Shown: positions 1 through 6,349 of the stretch, in pieces
Layout of the letters: each line of letters opens with the position of its first letter
How positions within the stretch are numbered: the stretch's first letter is position 1
DNA from: Acidimicrobiaceae bacterium
GTDB lineage: Bacteria; Actinomycetota; Acidimicrobiia; Acidimicrobiales; Ilumatobacteraceae
Direction: 5' to 3'
NCBI GenBank assembly: GCA_006515795.1
Contig: VFMC01000018.1
Coordinates: 1-10,524 of the forward strand
Length of the DNA: 10,524 nucleotides
Notes under the pieces: model-generated
The model's database searches: none
What the model was told of the DNA's origin: nothing
The model's input: only the letters and a program-made list of their open reading frames with translations
Made by a program: the position numbers and the translations under genes

Positions 1-627
1 GGTCGCGGCGATCGGCACCAGAACGGCCGGCTCGATGCCGGCCAGCGCGCACAGCTCGCCGTCCCATTCCAGCCGGAGAACGTCCATCAACTGGAACCCG
101 GCGGCGTTGCTCGGGTTGGTCACCCATTCGCCGGTGAGGCGGTGGGCGATGAAGCTGTCGACGCCGGCGAAGCGCTCCGGTGGGGCCTCGGCCATCGCCT
201 GCGACCGGAGCCAAGCGATGGTCGCCAACCCGAGGCCGGCGGACGGCGTCCAACCGCTGACCCGCCGGACGAGCGATCGTTGCTCGGGGCTGAACCCCTC
301 GATGATCGACAGCGCGCGCATGTCCATCCAGGTCACCACCGGCCCGACCACCCGGTCGCCGGCTACCGGCACCACCGATCCACTCTGGGCAGCCATGGCG
401 AGCCCGGCCAGGCTCACGCCCTGTTCGAGCGACGACAGGGCCCGCTGTACCGCGGCGACGACGGCGGCCCACAGATCAGCAGGGTCCTGCTCGGACGCGC
501 CCGATGTGGGGGTGGTCGTCGTGATCGGGTCGGACGATCCCTCGCCCAAGACCTTCCCCGCGCGGGCGACGACGACCGCCTTCACCGACGTGGTGCCGAT
601 GTCGAGACCCAGCACCGCCGCCGGCAT
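1..627 (-). CDS. FGGY-family carbohydrate kinase, N-terminal part (cut by window edge)
   Basis: ATP-dependent kinase of the FGGY family (xylulokinase/gluconokinase/LsrK type), cytosolic, phosphorylating a sugar or sugar-like polyol. The 209 visible residues open with LGLDIGTTSVKAVVV (residues 6-20), the first phosphate-binding motif of the actin-like ATPase fold. WMDMRA near residue 101 matches the W-x-D-x-R-A substrate-site signature. AHRLTGEWVTNPSNA (around 162-176) and LMDV are also typical of the family's N-terminal domain. The C-terminal ATP-binding domain lies beyond position 1. The ATG start is supported by a GAGG six nucleotides upstream. It follows the aldolase gene after 49 nt that contain a 10-bp tandem repeat. 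The kinase-aldolase pairing suggests phosphorylation followed by C-C cleavage of one substrate, as in LsrK/LsrF or ketose catabolism. The family is certain; the substrate cannot be read from this fragment. Confidence 0.9.
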   Translation of the reverse strand, partial: MPAAVLGLDIGTTSVKAVVVARAGKVLGEGSSDPITTTTPTSGASEQDPADLWAAVVAAVQRALSSLEQGVSLAGLAMAAQSGSVVPVAGDRVVGPVVTWMDMRALSIIEGFSPEQRSLVRRVSGWTPSAGLGLATIAWLRSQAMAEAPPERFAGVDSFIAHRLTGEWVTNPSNAAGFQLMDVLRLEWDGELCALAGIEPAVLVPIAAT

Positions 628-633
628 CGTGCG

Positions 634-637
634 CCTC
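634..637 (-). promoter_or_regulatory. Ribosome binding site of the FGGY kinase
   Basis: GAGG lies six nucleotides before the ATG at 627, downstream of the tandem repeats. It lets the kinase initiate on its own even though it trails the aldolase gene by 49 nt. Confidence 0.55.
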
Positions 638-640
638 GTC

Positions 641-684
641 CCGTGCCCAGCCGTGCTCAGCCGTGCTCAGCCGTGCTCAGCCGT
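641..684. repeat. 10-bp tandem repeat at the aldolase/kinase junction
   Basis: On the plus strand the unit ccgtgctcag occurs three times exactly (651-660, 661-670, 671-680). An imperfect copy precedes it (ccgtgcccag, 641-650) and a partial ccgt follows (681-684). On the coding (minus) strand each exact unit carries a TGA. The first (679-677) is the aldolase stop codon, and the next two fall 10 and 20 nt later, so TGA occurs in all three reading frames. A 14-nt stretch of the repeat (655-668, gctcagccgtgctc) recurs at 2336-2349, over the stop codon of the SDR gene. The array probably arose by slippage or duplication at the gene end. Any function is unknown. Confidence 0.9.
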
Positions 685-1357
685 CGAGCAGGGCAAGGGC
701 CTGCTCGACGGACGCGTCGCTGTGCACGATCGCCGCGATCGCGGCGGTCATCGCCGTGGGATTGGCACTCTGGAACACGTTGCGGCCGAACGTGCCAGAC
801 GTGACGGTCTCGTAACCGCTGCAGTACGGCGCCTTGATGAAATCGGCGCCGAGCTCGGCACCGAGGCGCGCCGCCAGCGCGACACTGTCGGCGCCGCGCA
901 TCTCGGGAGGCGAGTTGAACCCGCCGGGCACCATCTCGGCCAGCACCGGCATCTCCCACCGGTGCGCCTGCCCGATGGTCCGCGAGAGGTTCTCCAGCGT
1001 GGAATCCTCCTTGTCGGAGCCAGGCAGGGCGCTGACCACGAGTGCGTCGGCGCCGACCCGCAAGGCATCCTCGACGCCGAAGAAGCTCGTGGTCGACCCG
1101 CTGCTCGGCGTGCCCAGGTTGGTCGACGCGCCATCGCTGCGGAGGATCAGCCCGACGCCGCTGAGCTCGCGGGCGAAGCGGGTGGCGATGCCGAACGACG
1201 TCAGGATCGCGTCGGCGCCCCCTTCGACCACCTTGGCGATGGTGTCGCCCGGTCGTTCGAACCCGGCGCAGGGACCATCGAGCAACCCGTGGTCCAACGC
1301 CACGATGACGACTCTGCCGTCGGGGCGGAAGATGCGGTTGAGACGGCGGGTTGTCAT
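677..1357 (-). CDS. DhnA/LsrF-type class I aldolase, apparently lacking one barrel unit
   Basis: Cytosolic Schiff-base aldolase of the DeoC/LacD superfamily (FbaB, LsrF and ADH-synthase branch). The 226 residues begin RLNRIFRPDGR, followed by VALDHG (residues 19-24). GGADAILTSFG (46-56) and VGADALVVSALPGS (101-114) continue the barrel. GAELGADFIKAPY holds the probable Schiff-base Lys175. The family normally has about 35 more residues after this, a beta-7 strand with a PVxIxGG phosphate-binding loop plus a helix, before the last strand. Here YETVTSG runs straight into TFGRNVFQ (190-196), so the segment is missing with the frame kept, and the protein is shorter than the usual ~260. The start is firm: AGGAG seven nucleotides upstream and a 4-nt ATGA overlap with the preceding LLM gene. 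It precedes an FGGY kinase. The fold is certain; activity is doubtful because half the phosphate site seems absent. Confidence 0.88.
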   Translation of the reverse strand: MTTRRLNRIFRPDGRVVIVALDHGLLDGPCAGFERPGDTIAKVVEGGADAILTSFGIATRFARELSGVGLILRSDGASTNLGTPSSGSTTSFFGVEDALRVGADALVVSALPGSDKEDSTLENLSRTIGQAHRWEMPVLAEMVPGGFNSPPEMRGADSVALAARLGAELGADFIKAPYCSGYETVTSGTFGRNVFQSANPTAMTAAIAAIVHSDASVEQALALLDG

Positions 1358-2328
1358 CGCGACACTCCTGTAAGGATCGGGTAGGACTCGTGGAGCAGGC
1401 GGAGGTTCTCCTCGAGGTTCGACGACAGCACGTCGATCAGAACCACATCAAGCTCATGAGCGGCCACCATCTTGGCGACCTCGGCGGTGCAATCCTCCGG
1501 TGTGCCCGAAATCTGGTAGCGCCGGAGCAGGTCGTCGGTCACGATCGGGTCGACGAGCTCGGGGCGGTTGGCGGCGGCCGCGGCAGTCACCTGGTCGACC
1601 TCGGCGGGTGTCAGGCCGAGCGATACCAGGACCCGCTCGGGCGAGTCCATCAGCACGAACGACAGCGTCAACTTCTGCTGCTCGAGCATCGCCGGTTCGT
1701 AGCAGACCCGCCCGAGGTAGGTGCGTGTCGGCACCCGCCGCTCGGCCTGCGCCGCGGCGTCGACGACGATGCCGAGTGCGGCGCCGAGGTCTGGCTTGAC
1801 GGTGACCATCGCACCGTCGGCTACCTGGCCGGCGAGGGTCAACAGGCGCGGTCCGCGGCTGGCGATCCACACTGGGATCTGCTGTCGACCGAGGCCCAGC
1901 CGGGCGTTGTCGAGCGAGCACGTGGCACCTTGCCAGGTGACGGTCTCGCCGGTCCAGAGGCGGCTCAGGACCTCGACCGCATCGGCGACCACCTGGAACG
2001 GCTGCCGACGGGCGAGCCCCATCGGGCCGAGGGTCATCGACCCGCCGGCGAGCATGGTGACCAGGGCGCGGCCACCGGACAGGGCGTTGACCGTGGCCAG
2101 TGCGGCAGCAGTGGCAGCCGGGTGGCGGGTGTAGCCGTTGGTCATCGGACCCAGCGCGATCCGCTCGGTCTGCGTGGCGATCGCACCCAAGGCCACGTAC
2201 ACGTCGACGTGCAGGCCCTCGTCGGCGACGAGGCAGTAGTCGTAGCCGATCCGCTCGGCCTCGCGCGCCACCGTCACCACGTCGGCGGCCGGCATGAGCG
2301 GCACGATGTGGATGCCAACAGCGACCAT
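1354..2328 (-). CDS. LLM-class flavin/F420-dependent oxidoreductase (copy A)
   Basis: 324-residue member of the bacterial luciferase-like superfamily (Mer-like TIM barrel) that uses FMN or coenzyme F420. The protein starts directly in beta-1 (VGIHIVPLMP). It continues with AREAERIGYDYCLVADEGL (residues 21-39) and TERIALGPMTNGYTRHP (54-70). ALSGGRALVTMLAGGS (82-97) and IPVWIASRGPRLLTLAGQVADGAM (151-174) follow, all at the usual positions of cofactor-contacting loops. It clearly resembles the LLM protein at 6350-7315: both have DEGL, DVYV-L-AIA, YTRH, SGGRA and a GGS-x-TL-x-P motif, so they are paralogs. It begins nine nucleotides after the SDR stop with only a weak GAGCGGG Shine-Dalgarno, and its stop overlaps the aldolase start. 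It may be a dehydrogenase, a reductase or a RutA-like monooxygenase. The substrate is unknown. Confidence 0.9.
   Translation of the reverse strand: MVAVGIHIVPLMPAADVVTVAREAERIGYDYCLVADEGLHVDVYVALGAIATQTERIALGPMTNGYTRHPAATAAALATVNALSGGRALVTMLAGGSMTLGPMGLARRQPFQVVADAVEVLSRLWTGETVTWQGATCSLDNARLGLGRQQIPVWIASRGPRLLTLAGQVADGAMVTVKPDLGAALGIVVDAAAQAERRVPTRTYLGRVCYEPAMLEQQKLTLSFVLMDSPERVLVSLGLTPAEVDQVTAAAAANRPELVDPIVTDDLLRRYQISGTPEDCTAEVAKMVAAHELDVVLIDVLSSNLEENLRLLHESYPILTGVSR
1365..1369 (-). promoter_or_regulatory. Ribosome binding site of the aldolase gene
   Basis: AGGAG, seven nucleotides before the ATG at 1357, lies inside the last codons of the upstream LLM gene. With the ATGA stop/start overlap it indicates translational coupling and fixes the aldolase start. 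Confidence 0.7.
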
Positions 2329-2337
2329 CGCGCCCGC

Positions 2338-3090
2338 TCAGCCGTGCTCGTTCTGGAGATGGCCGAAGCGTTGACCACCGTCGACGGTGACGATCTCGCC
2401 CGTGATGTAGTCGGCCTCGCACAGGAACCGCACCGCGTGGCCCACCTCCTCCGGTGTGCCCCACCGCCCGAGCAGGGTCTTGCGGGCCGTGCGCGCGTAC
2501 TTGTCGTCGTCGTAGCTGTGCGGCCGCAACGCCGGTCCGGGGATCACGGCATTGGCCCGGATCGTCGGGGCGAGCTCGAGCGCGAGCTGGCGGGTGAGCG
2601 CCAAGATCGCCGCCTTGCCGACGGCGTGGCCGGCGAACCCTGGCCACGGCTCGAGCGCCGACAGGTCGCCGATCCCGATGATCACGCCGCCGCCCTGGGC
2701 CAACATCACCGGGGCGACCTGGTTGGCACAGTAGAACGGTCCGTGCACCAGGGTGTCGATCGAGCGATGCCAGATCTTCAGATCCTTCGTGGGGAGCGGA
2801 TCGGCGACGAAGATCGATGCGTTGTTCACCAGCACGTCGATCGTGCCGAACCGGTCGGTGGCGGCTACGACCATCGCGCCGACCTGGTCGTAGTCGGTGA
2901 CGTCGGCCTGCACGACCAGGGCCTCGACTCCAAGCGCCAGAGCTTCGCCGGCGGTGGCCTCGGCCTCGTCGTGAGAGCTGTTGTAGCTGATCACCACGTT
3001 GGCCCCGGCCCTGGCCAAGGCGAGCGTGATCCCCCGGCCGACACGCTTGCCACCCCCCGTCACCAGCACCGTCTTTCCGGCAAGTTCCAT
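2338..3090 (-). CDS. Short-chain dehydrogenase/reductase, pteridine-reductase-like, Tyr-to-His
   Basis: 250-residue classical-length SDR, cytosolic and NAD(P)-dependent. TGGGKRVGRGI (residues 11-21) is the nucleotide-binding loop in the form seen in FolM/pteridine-reductase-like members. QADVTD (61-66) and LVNNAS (87-92) follow, then Ser144, IRANAVIPGP (177-186), and ITGEIVTVDGGQ near the end. The YxxxK catalytic motif reads HAVGK (155-159): the Lys is kept, but His stands where the Tyr proton donor is expected. Either this subgroup uses His or the activity is altered. The start at ATG 3090 is preferred over a longer open frame to 3330: it is preceded by GGAG at eight nucleotides, starts just before beta-1, and lies four nucleotides after the dipeptidase stop. 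The next gene is an LLM oxidoreductase. Substrate unknown. Confidence 0.9.
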   Translation of the reverse strand: MELAGKTVLVTGGGKRVGRGITLALARAGANVVISYNSSHDEAEATAGEALALGVEALVVQADVTDYDQVGAMVVAATDRFGTIDVLVNNASIFVADPLPTKDLKIWHRSIDTLVHGPFYCANQVAPVMLAQGGGVIIGIGDLSALEPWPGFAGHAVGKAAILALTRQLALELAPTIRANAVIPGPALRPHSYDDDKYARTARKTLLGRWGTPEEVGHAVRFLCEADYITGEIVTVDGGQRFGHLQNEHG

Positions 3091-3094
3091 CTCG

Positions 3095-3865
3095 TCAGCT
3101 CCGATCCAGATCCATCGTTCGATCCTCGCAGCTGCCGAAGCCGGGAGGCACCGTGGCGCCGTAGACCGGCGTCGCTCCGGTGATCGCAGCCCATCGGCGG
3201 GTGCCGAGCTCGAAGTGCCACCACTCGTCCACGAACACCACGAAACCCGCCTCGTGCATCGCCCAGTACAGCAGCCGCCGCGCTTCGCGGTCGGGTCCTG
3301 GCACGTCCTCCAGCGACGCCGTGCGAGCAAGTGCGGTCGCGTCGTCGAAGTCGGTGCCGATGGCGACCGGAACGCCCCCGACGGTCAGCGTCAGATCGAC
3401 CGCCCCTCCGGTCTCGTGTGGCGCCGGCGAGAGCGGATCGACGGTTGGCTCGGCGAAGAGCCCGGCCGGAAGCGCCGGGTCGGCGCAGGCCGCCGCGTAC
3501 AACCGGGCTTGGAGCGCCCGCGGCCGCCAGCCGTCGTAGATCCCCAGGCCGAAGCCGTCGGGCAGCGCATCACACACCCGCCCCAGCCGCTCGGCAACCT
3601 GGGCGCGGACCCAGCACTCCGAGATCGAGTCCTGCCACCCTCCCAGCGAGTAGTGCGGCCAGATGTTCAGTCGCGGGTGATCGAGTTGCACCATCGGTTC
3701 GCTGCTCGGACTGGCCACGTGCTGCTGCTCGGGTTCATGGAGCCTCGGGAGCGGCGCCTGACCGCCAAGTGCAACCCCAGCCATGCGCACCGCGAGTTCG
3801 GTGCTCGTACCCAACCGCGGCCAGCCGATCCGGGGCCGGCCGATGCGAGGGGCGGGCTCGCTCAT
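3095..3865 (-). CDS. VanX/DdpX-type zinc D,D-dipeptidase (peptidase family M15D)
   Basis: Zinc metallopeptidase expected to hydrolyse D-Ala-D-Ala or related dipeptides in the cytoplasm. The 256 residues carry all core motifs of the family. YDGWRP (near 109-114) contains the Arg equivalent to VanX Arg71. PHETGGAVDLTL (near 149-160) gives zinc ligands His and Asp in the H-x6-D arrangement. FDD (near 172) and EWWHF (near 216-220) follow, with the catalytic Glu and third zinc His. The enzyme therefore looks intact. About 50 N-terminal residues are extra relative to VanX (about 202 aa); they include an imperfect 15-nt repeat encoding RIGRP/RIGWP. No signal peptide is evident. ATG 3865 has GAGG seven nucleotides upstream and overlaps the amidohydrolase stop (ATGA). 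No vanHA-like or peptidoglycan genes are nearby, so recycling or cleavage of a pathway-specific dipeptide-like intermediate is possible. Confidence 0.9.
   Translation of the reverse strand: MSEPAPRIGRPRIGWPRLGTSTELAVRMAGVALGGQAPLPRLHEPEQQHVASPSSEPMVQLDHPRLNIWPHYSLGGWQDSISECWVRAQVAERLGRVCDALPDGFGLGIYDGWRPRALQARLYAAACADPALPAGLFAEPTVDPLSPAPHETGGAVDLTLTVGGVPVAIGTDFDDATALARTASLEDVPGPDREARRLLYWAMHEAGFVVFVDEWWHFELGTRRWAAITGATPVYGATVPPGFGSCEDRTMDLDRS
3099..3102 (-). promoter_or_regulatory. Ribosome binding site of the SDR gene
   Basis: GGAG, eight nucleotides before ATG 3090, overlaps the end of the dipeptidase coding region. It selects the 250-residue SDR start over the in-frame upstream extension. 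Confidence 0.6.
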
Positions 3866-5259
3866 CGACGGACCTCGGTCAGGCGCGACTCGACACCGGC
3901 GCGGGTGAACACCCTGCGCGCCGCATCGCCGGCCTCGGTGAGCAACGCCCGCTCGTCGATCATCGTCAGCTCCCGGTTGTCGATGAGGAGGCGTCCATCG
4001 ACGATGACGTGAGTGACGTCGGCCGGGCTCGAACAGAAGACGAGCGCACTCGCCGGCCGGTGAACGGGAGCCGCGAACACGGTGTCGAGGTTCACGATCA
4101 CGACGTCGGCCTTGCGGCCGGCCTCGAGCGCGCCGATCTCGTCGGGCAACCCGAATGCTCTGGCGCCATCACGGCAAGCCATGCTGAGGGCGTTCTCCGG
4201 CTGGAGCGCTCGCGCATCCAGGTGATGGATCTTCTGCAACAGCACCGCGGTCTTGAGCACTTCGAACATGTCCTGGCGATTGTTGCTGCCGGGCCCGTCG
4301 GTGGCAAGCGCGACCGGGATACCTCGCGCCCTCATGTCGAGCACCCGCGCCACGCCCGACGCCAGGTACATGTTCGACACCGGGCAGTGCACGACGACCG
4401 CTCCGTGCTCGGCGATCAGGTCGACTTCATGATCGTCGAGCCACACGCTGTGGGCGAGCTGCAGGTCGGGGCCAAGGGCGCCGAGCTGCTCGAGCCACTC
4501 CACGTGGCGCAGACCACGCTCGTCCAGGCTCATCGCCACCTCGGCCGCGGTCTCGGCGCAGTGGACGTGGGTGCCCACGCCCCATTGGCGCGCCTGGGCG
4601 AGCGTTGTTCGCATCGCTTGGTCCGAGCAACCCCACGGGATGAGCGGCGCCAACTCGATCCGTATTCGGTCGTGGTCGCGCCATCTCCGGCGAAGCCGTC
4701 GCGTGCGCTCCACCACGACATCGGCATCCTCGCTAAGTCGCGGCTCGTAGTTGCGGTCGGCCCAGCCGCGGGCGAGCAGGAACCGGATGCCGACTTCATC
4801 GGCGGCGCGGCACACAGCATCATCAACCCCGTCGTGGTCCTCGGGGTGAACGTACTGGTGGTCGACGACCGACGTCGCGCCGCTACGGAGGTTCTCGACC
4901 AGTCCCACGAGCGCGGCCAACCGAGCGCTCTCGCCGTCGAGGTGCACGGCGCCGGGCCAGATGCAGTCGCGCAACCAATCGAGCAACGACTTGTCGTCGG
5001 CAAGACCACGAAAGATCGTCTGGAACAGGTGGGTGTGGGCGTTGACCATCCCGGGCATCACCGCCGAACCAGCGGCGTCGATGACGTGCTCGACCGACTG
5101 GCGGACCTCCGGTGGTGGAGCACCCGACCCGACCGCGACGATTCGGTCCGCGGAGATCTGCAGCCAGCCCGGATCGTGCACGGTGAAGTCGTCGTCGACG
5201 GTCACCACGACGCCTCCTTCGATCAGCACGCGGCCGAGGCGCGGCGGGAGCGCCGGCAC
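3862..5259 (-). CDS. ATZ/TRZ-type amidohydrolase (aminohydrolase/deaminase)
   Basis: 465-residue metal-dependent hydrolase of the amidohydrolase superfamily, in the branch with 8-oxoguanine deaminase, SsnA, AtzB/TrzN and S-adenosylhomocysteine deaminase. It probably deaminates an N-heterocycle. An N-terminal beta-sandwich (VLIEGGVVVTVDDD) precedes PGMVNAHTHLFQ, with metal ligands His75 and His77. HCAE (233-236), LAHSVWL (His270), VHCPVSNM (His291) and LATDGPGSNNRQDMF (Asp321) complete a canonical mononuclear zinc site. The C-terminal part (GALEAGRKADVVIVNLD) returns to the sandwich domain. The GTG start lies six nucleotides after the preceding LLM stop. No clear Shine-Dalgarno is seen, and a GTG ten codons later is an alternative. 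The gene end overlaps the dipeptidase start by 4 nt. The sequence does not decide the substrate. Confidence 0.92.
   Translation of the reverse strand: MPALPPRLGRVLIEGGVVVTVDDDFTVHDPGWLQISADRIVAVGSGAPPPEVRQSVEHVIDAAGSAVMPGMVNAHTHLFQTIFRGLADDKSLLDWLRDCIWPGAVHLDGESARLAALVGLVENLRSGATSVVDHQYVHPEDHDGVDDAVCRAADEVGIRFLLARGWADRNYEPRLSEDADVVVERTRRLRRRWRDHDRIRIELAPLIPWGCSDQAMRTTLAQARQWGVGTHVHCAETAAEVAMSLDERGLRHVEWLEQLGALGPDLQLAHSVWLDDHEVDLIAEHGAVVVHCPVSNMYLASGVARVLDMRARGIPVALATDGPGSNNRQDMFEVLKTAVLLQKIHHLDARALQPENALSMACRDGARAFGLPDEIGALEAGRKADVVIVNLDTVFAAPVHRPASALVFCSSPADVTHVIVDGRLLIDNRELTMIDERALLTEAGDAARRVFTRAGVESRLTEVRR
3873..3876 (-). promoter_or_regulatory. Ribosome binding site of the dipeptidase gene
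   Basis: GAGG, seven nucleotides before ATG 3865, lies within the 3' end of the amidohydrolase gene. It supports the long N-terminus of the dipeptidase rather than the internal ATG at codon 58. Confidence 0.55.
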
Positions 5260-5265
5260 CGGCCG

Positions 5266-6291
5266 CTACCGGTTCCAGTTGGCGAACGCGTCGACGACAG
5301 GCTTGATGTCGGGCATCATCGGATATAGCACCGGACAGGTGACCCCCGCATCGATGTACTCGGCGACCTTGTCGCGGCACTGGGCCGACGTGCCGACGGC
5401 CATCAGGTTGCGCACCACGTCATCGGGGATCAGGTGTGCTGCCTTCCGGTAGTCGGCTTCGGTCGCTGGCCAGCCGACGACCTGTTGGACCTTCTCGACC
5501 AGTTCGGGATCGGCGCCCGATGCCTTCACGATGTGCGGTTCGGTACCGAGGTAGTACGCGACCAGGGACTTCCCCGTGAGCAGCGCCTCGGCGGGATCGT
5601 CGTCGGACAGCGAGCAGACGAGCAGTTCGGGGCGATCGATGTCGTCGATCGTCTTGCCCACCTTGGCCGCACCGGTTGCCACCAGATCTACTGCCGCTCT
5701 GATGTAGCCCGGGGAGACGACGTAGTTCAACACTGCCCCGTCGGCGACTTCACCGGTCAGCTCGAGCATCTTCGGACCGGTTGCCCCGACGTAGATCGGG
5801 ATGTCGCGCGGGCCCGCATCGCCGTAGGCCACGTCGAGACGCACCCGGTCGAGCTTCACGAACTCACCCTCGTAGGAGACCTCCTCCATCGTGAACAGCC
5901 GGCGGATCGCCTCGATGTTCTCGCGCATCGCGGTGAGCGGTTTGCGCCGGTCGACACCGACACGGCCGGCGATCGGCTCCCACCACGCGCCGAGCCCGAG
6001 CATCACCCTGCTGTGCCCCTCGGCGGTGAGGCCACCGAGCTCCCACATCGTGGCCCACGTGGCCGCGATCACGGCTGGGTTGCGGCTGTAGATGGGGAGC
6101 ACGCCGCTGCCGATGCGCAGCCGCTTGGTGCGGGTGAGCAGGGCGCTCATCAGCACGACGCAGTCTCGCGCCAACCGGGTGTCGGCCTGCCAGATCTCGG
6201 CGAACCCCTTCTCCTCGGCGTACTCGGCGATCTGCAGCTCGTAGCCGATGTCGTGCTTGTCCTGCAGGTATAGCGCCATCCGCTGTGCCAT
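5266..6291 (-). CDS. LLM-class F420-dependent oxidoreductase (copy B, distinct subtype)
   Basis: 341-residue luciferase-like TIM-barrel oxidoreductase. IAEYAEEKGFAEIWQADTRL (residues 21-40) and TKRLRIGSGVLPIYSRNP (55-72) come first. HSRVMLGLGAWWEPIAGRVGV (93-113) and IPIYVGATGPKMLELTGEVADG (164-185) follow, marking the cofactor and substrate loops. The WQADTRLARD and ISxRNP-like pattern resembles F420-dependent glucose-6-phosphate dehydrogenase/Mer relatives more than the two other LLM proteins here. ATG 6291 is preferred over longer starts (the frame opens to 6585) because homology begins there and AGGG lies eight nucleotides upstream. GTG 6300 and ATG 6279 are alternatives. A 58-nt spacer, the largest gap in the window, separates it from the preceding LLM gene. 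It ends in TAG six nucleotides before the amidohydrolase start. Substrate unknown. Confidence 0.9.
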   Translation of the reverse strand: MAQRMALYLQDKHDIGYELQIAEYAEEKGFAEIWQADTRLARDCVVLMSALLTRTKRLRIGSGVLPIYSRNPAVIAATWATMWELGGLTAEGHSRVMLGLGAWWEPIAGRVGVDRRKPLTAMRENIEAIRRLFTMEEVSYEGEFVKLDRVRLDVAYGDAGPRDIPIYVGATGPKMLELTGEVADGAVLNYVVSPGYIRAAVDLVATGAAKVGKTIDDIDRPELLVCSLSDDDPAEALLTGKSLVAYYLGTEPHIVKASGADPELVEKVQQVVGWPATEADYRKAAHLIPDDVVRNLMAVGTSAQCRDKVAEYIDAGVTCPVLYPMMPDIKPVVDAFANWNR

Positions 6292-6326
6292 CGGGGTCAC
6301 CCTATCCGAGCGGTTCGGGCACCACC

Positions 6327-6349
6327 GGGCCGCGATGGGCCGCGACGGG
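6327..6349. repeat. 10-bp direct repeat in the spacer between two LLM genes
   Basis: The plus strand reads gggccgcgat then gggccgcgac (6327-6336 and 6337-6346), followed by ggg. This gives two adjacent 10-bp units differing in the last base. They fill much of the 58-nt gap right after the stop codon of copy C. No convincing hairpin with a T-run is present, so a terminator is not supported. Confidence 0.75.

Noticed and set aside
657..679. Selenocysteine or readthrough at the aldolase TGA
   Set aside because: The C-terminus LALLDG is a natural family end, and the following frame meets no conserved sequence. The other TGAs are explained by the repeat, and no SECIS-like hairpin was evident.
35..1384. 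449-codon open frame on the plus strand
   Set aside because: Antisense to the kinase and aldolase, and it crosses the tandem repeat. No domain is recognisable.
1351..3183. 610-codon open frame on the plus strand
   Set aside because: Antisense to the LLM copy A and SDR genes; low-complexity translation and no motifs. It is a byproduct of GC-rich codon use.
3091..3330. 80-residue N-terminal extension of the SDR
   Set aside because: The added sequence overlaps the dipeptidase active-site region in another frame and is Arg/Cys/Ser-rich. Homology starts at ATG 3090, which has its own Shine-Dalgarno.
3331..5328. 665-codon open frame on the plus strand
   Set aside because: It lies antisense to the dipeptidase and amidohydrolase genes, which show clear family motifs. 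The translation is Arg/Ala/His-rich with no recognisable domain, as expected opposite high-GC genes.
6292..6349. Intrinsic terminator in the 58-nt gap
   Set aside because: The sequence is GC-rich with direct, not inverted, repeats and no T-run. Neighbouring genes continue in the same direction.
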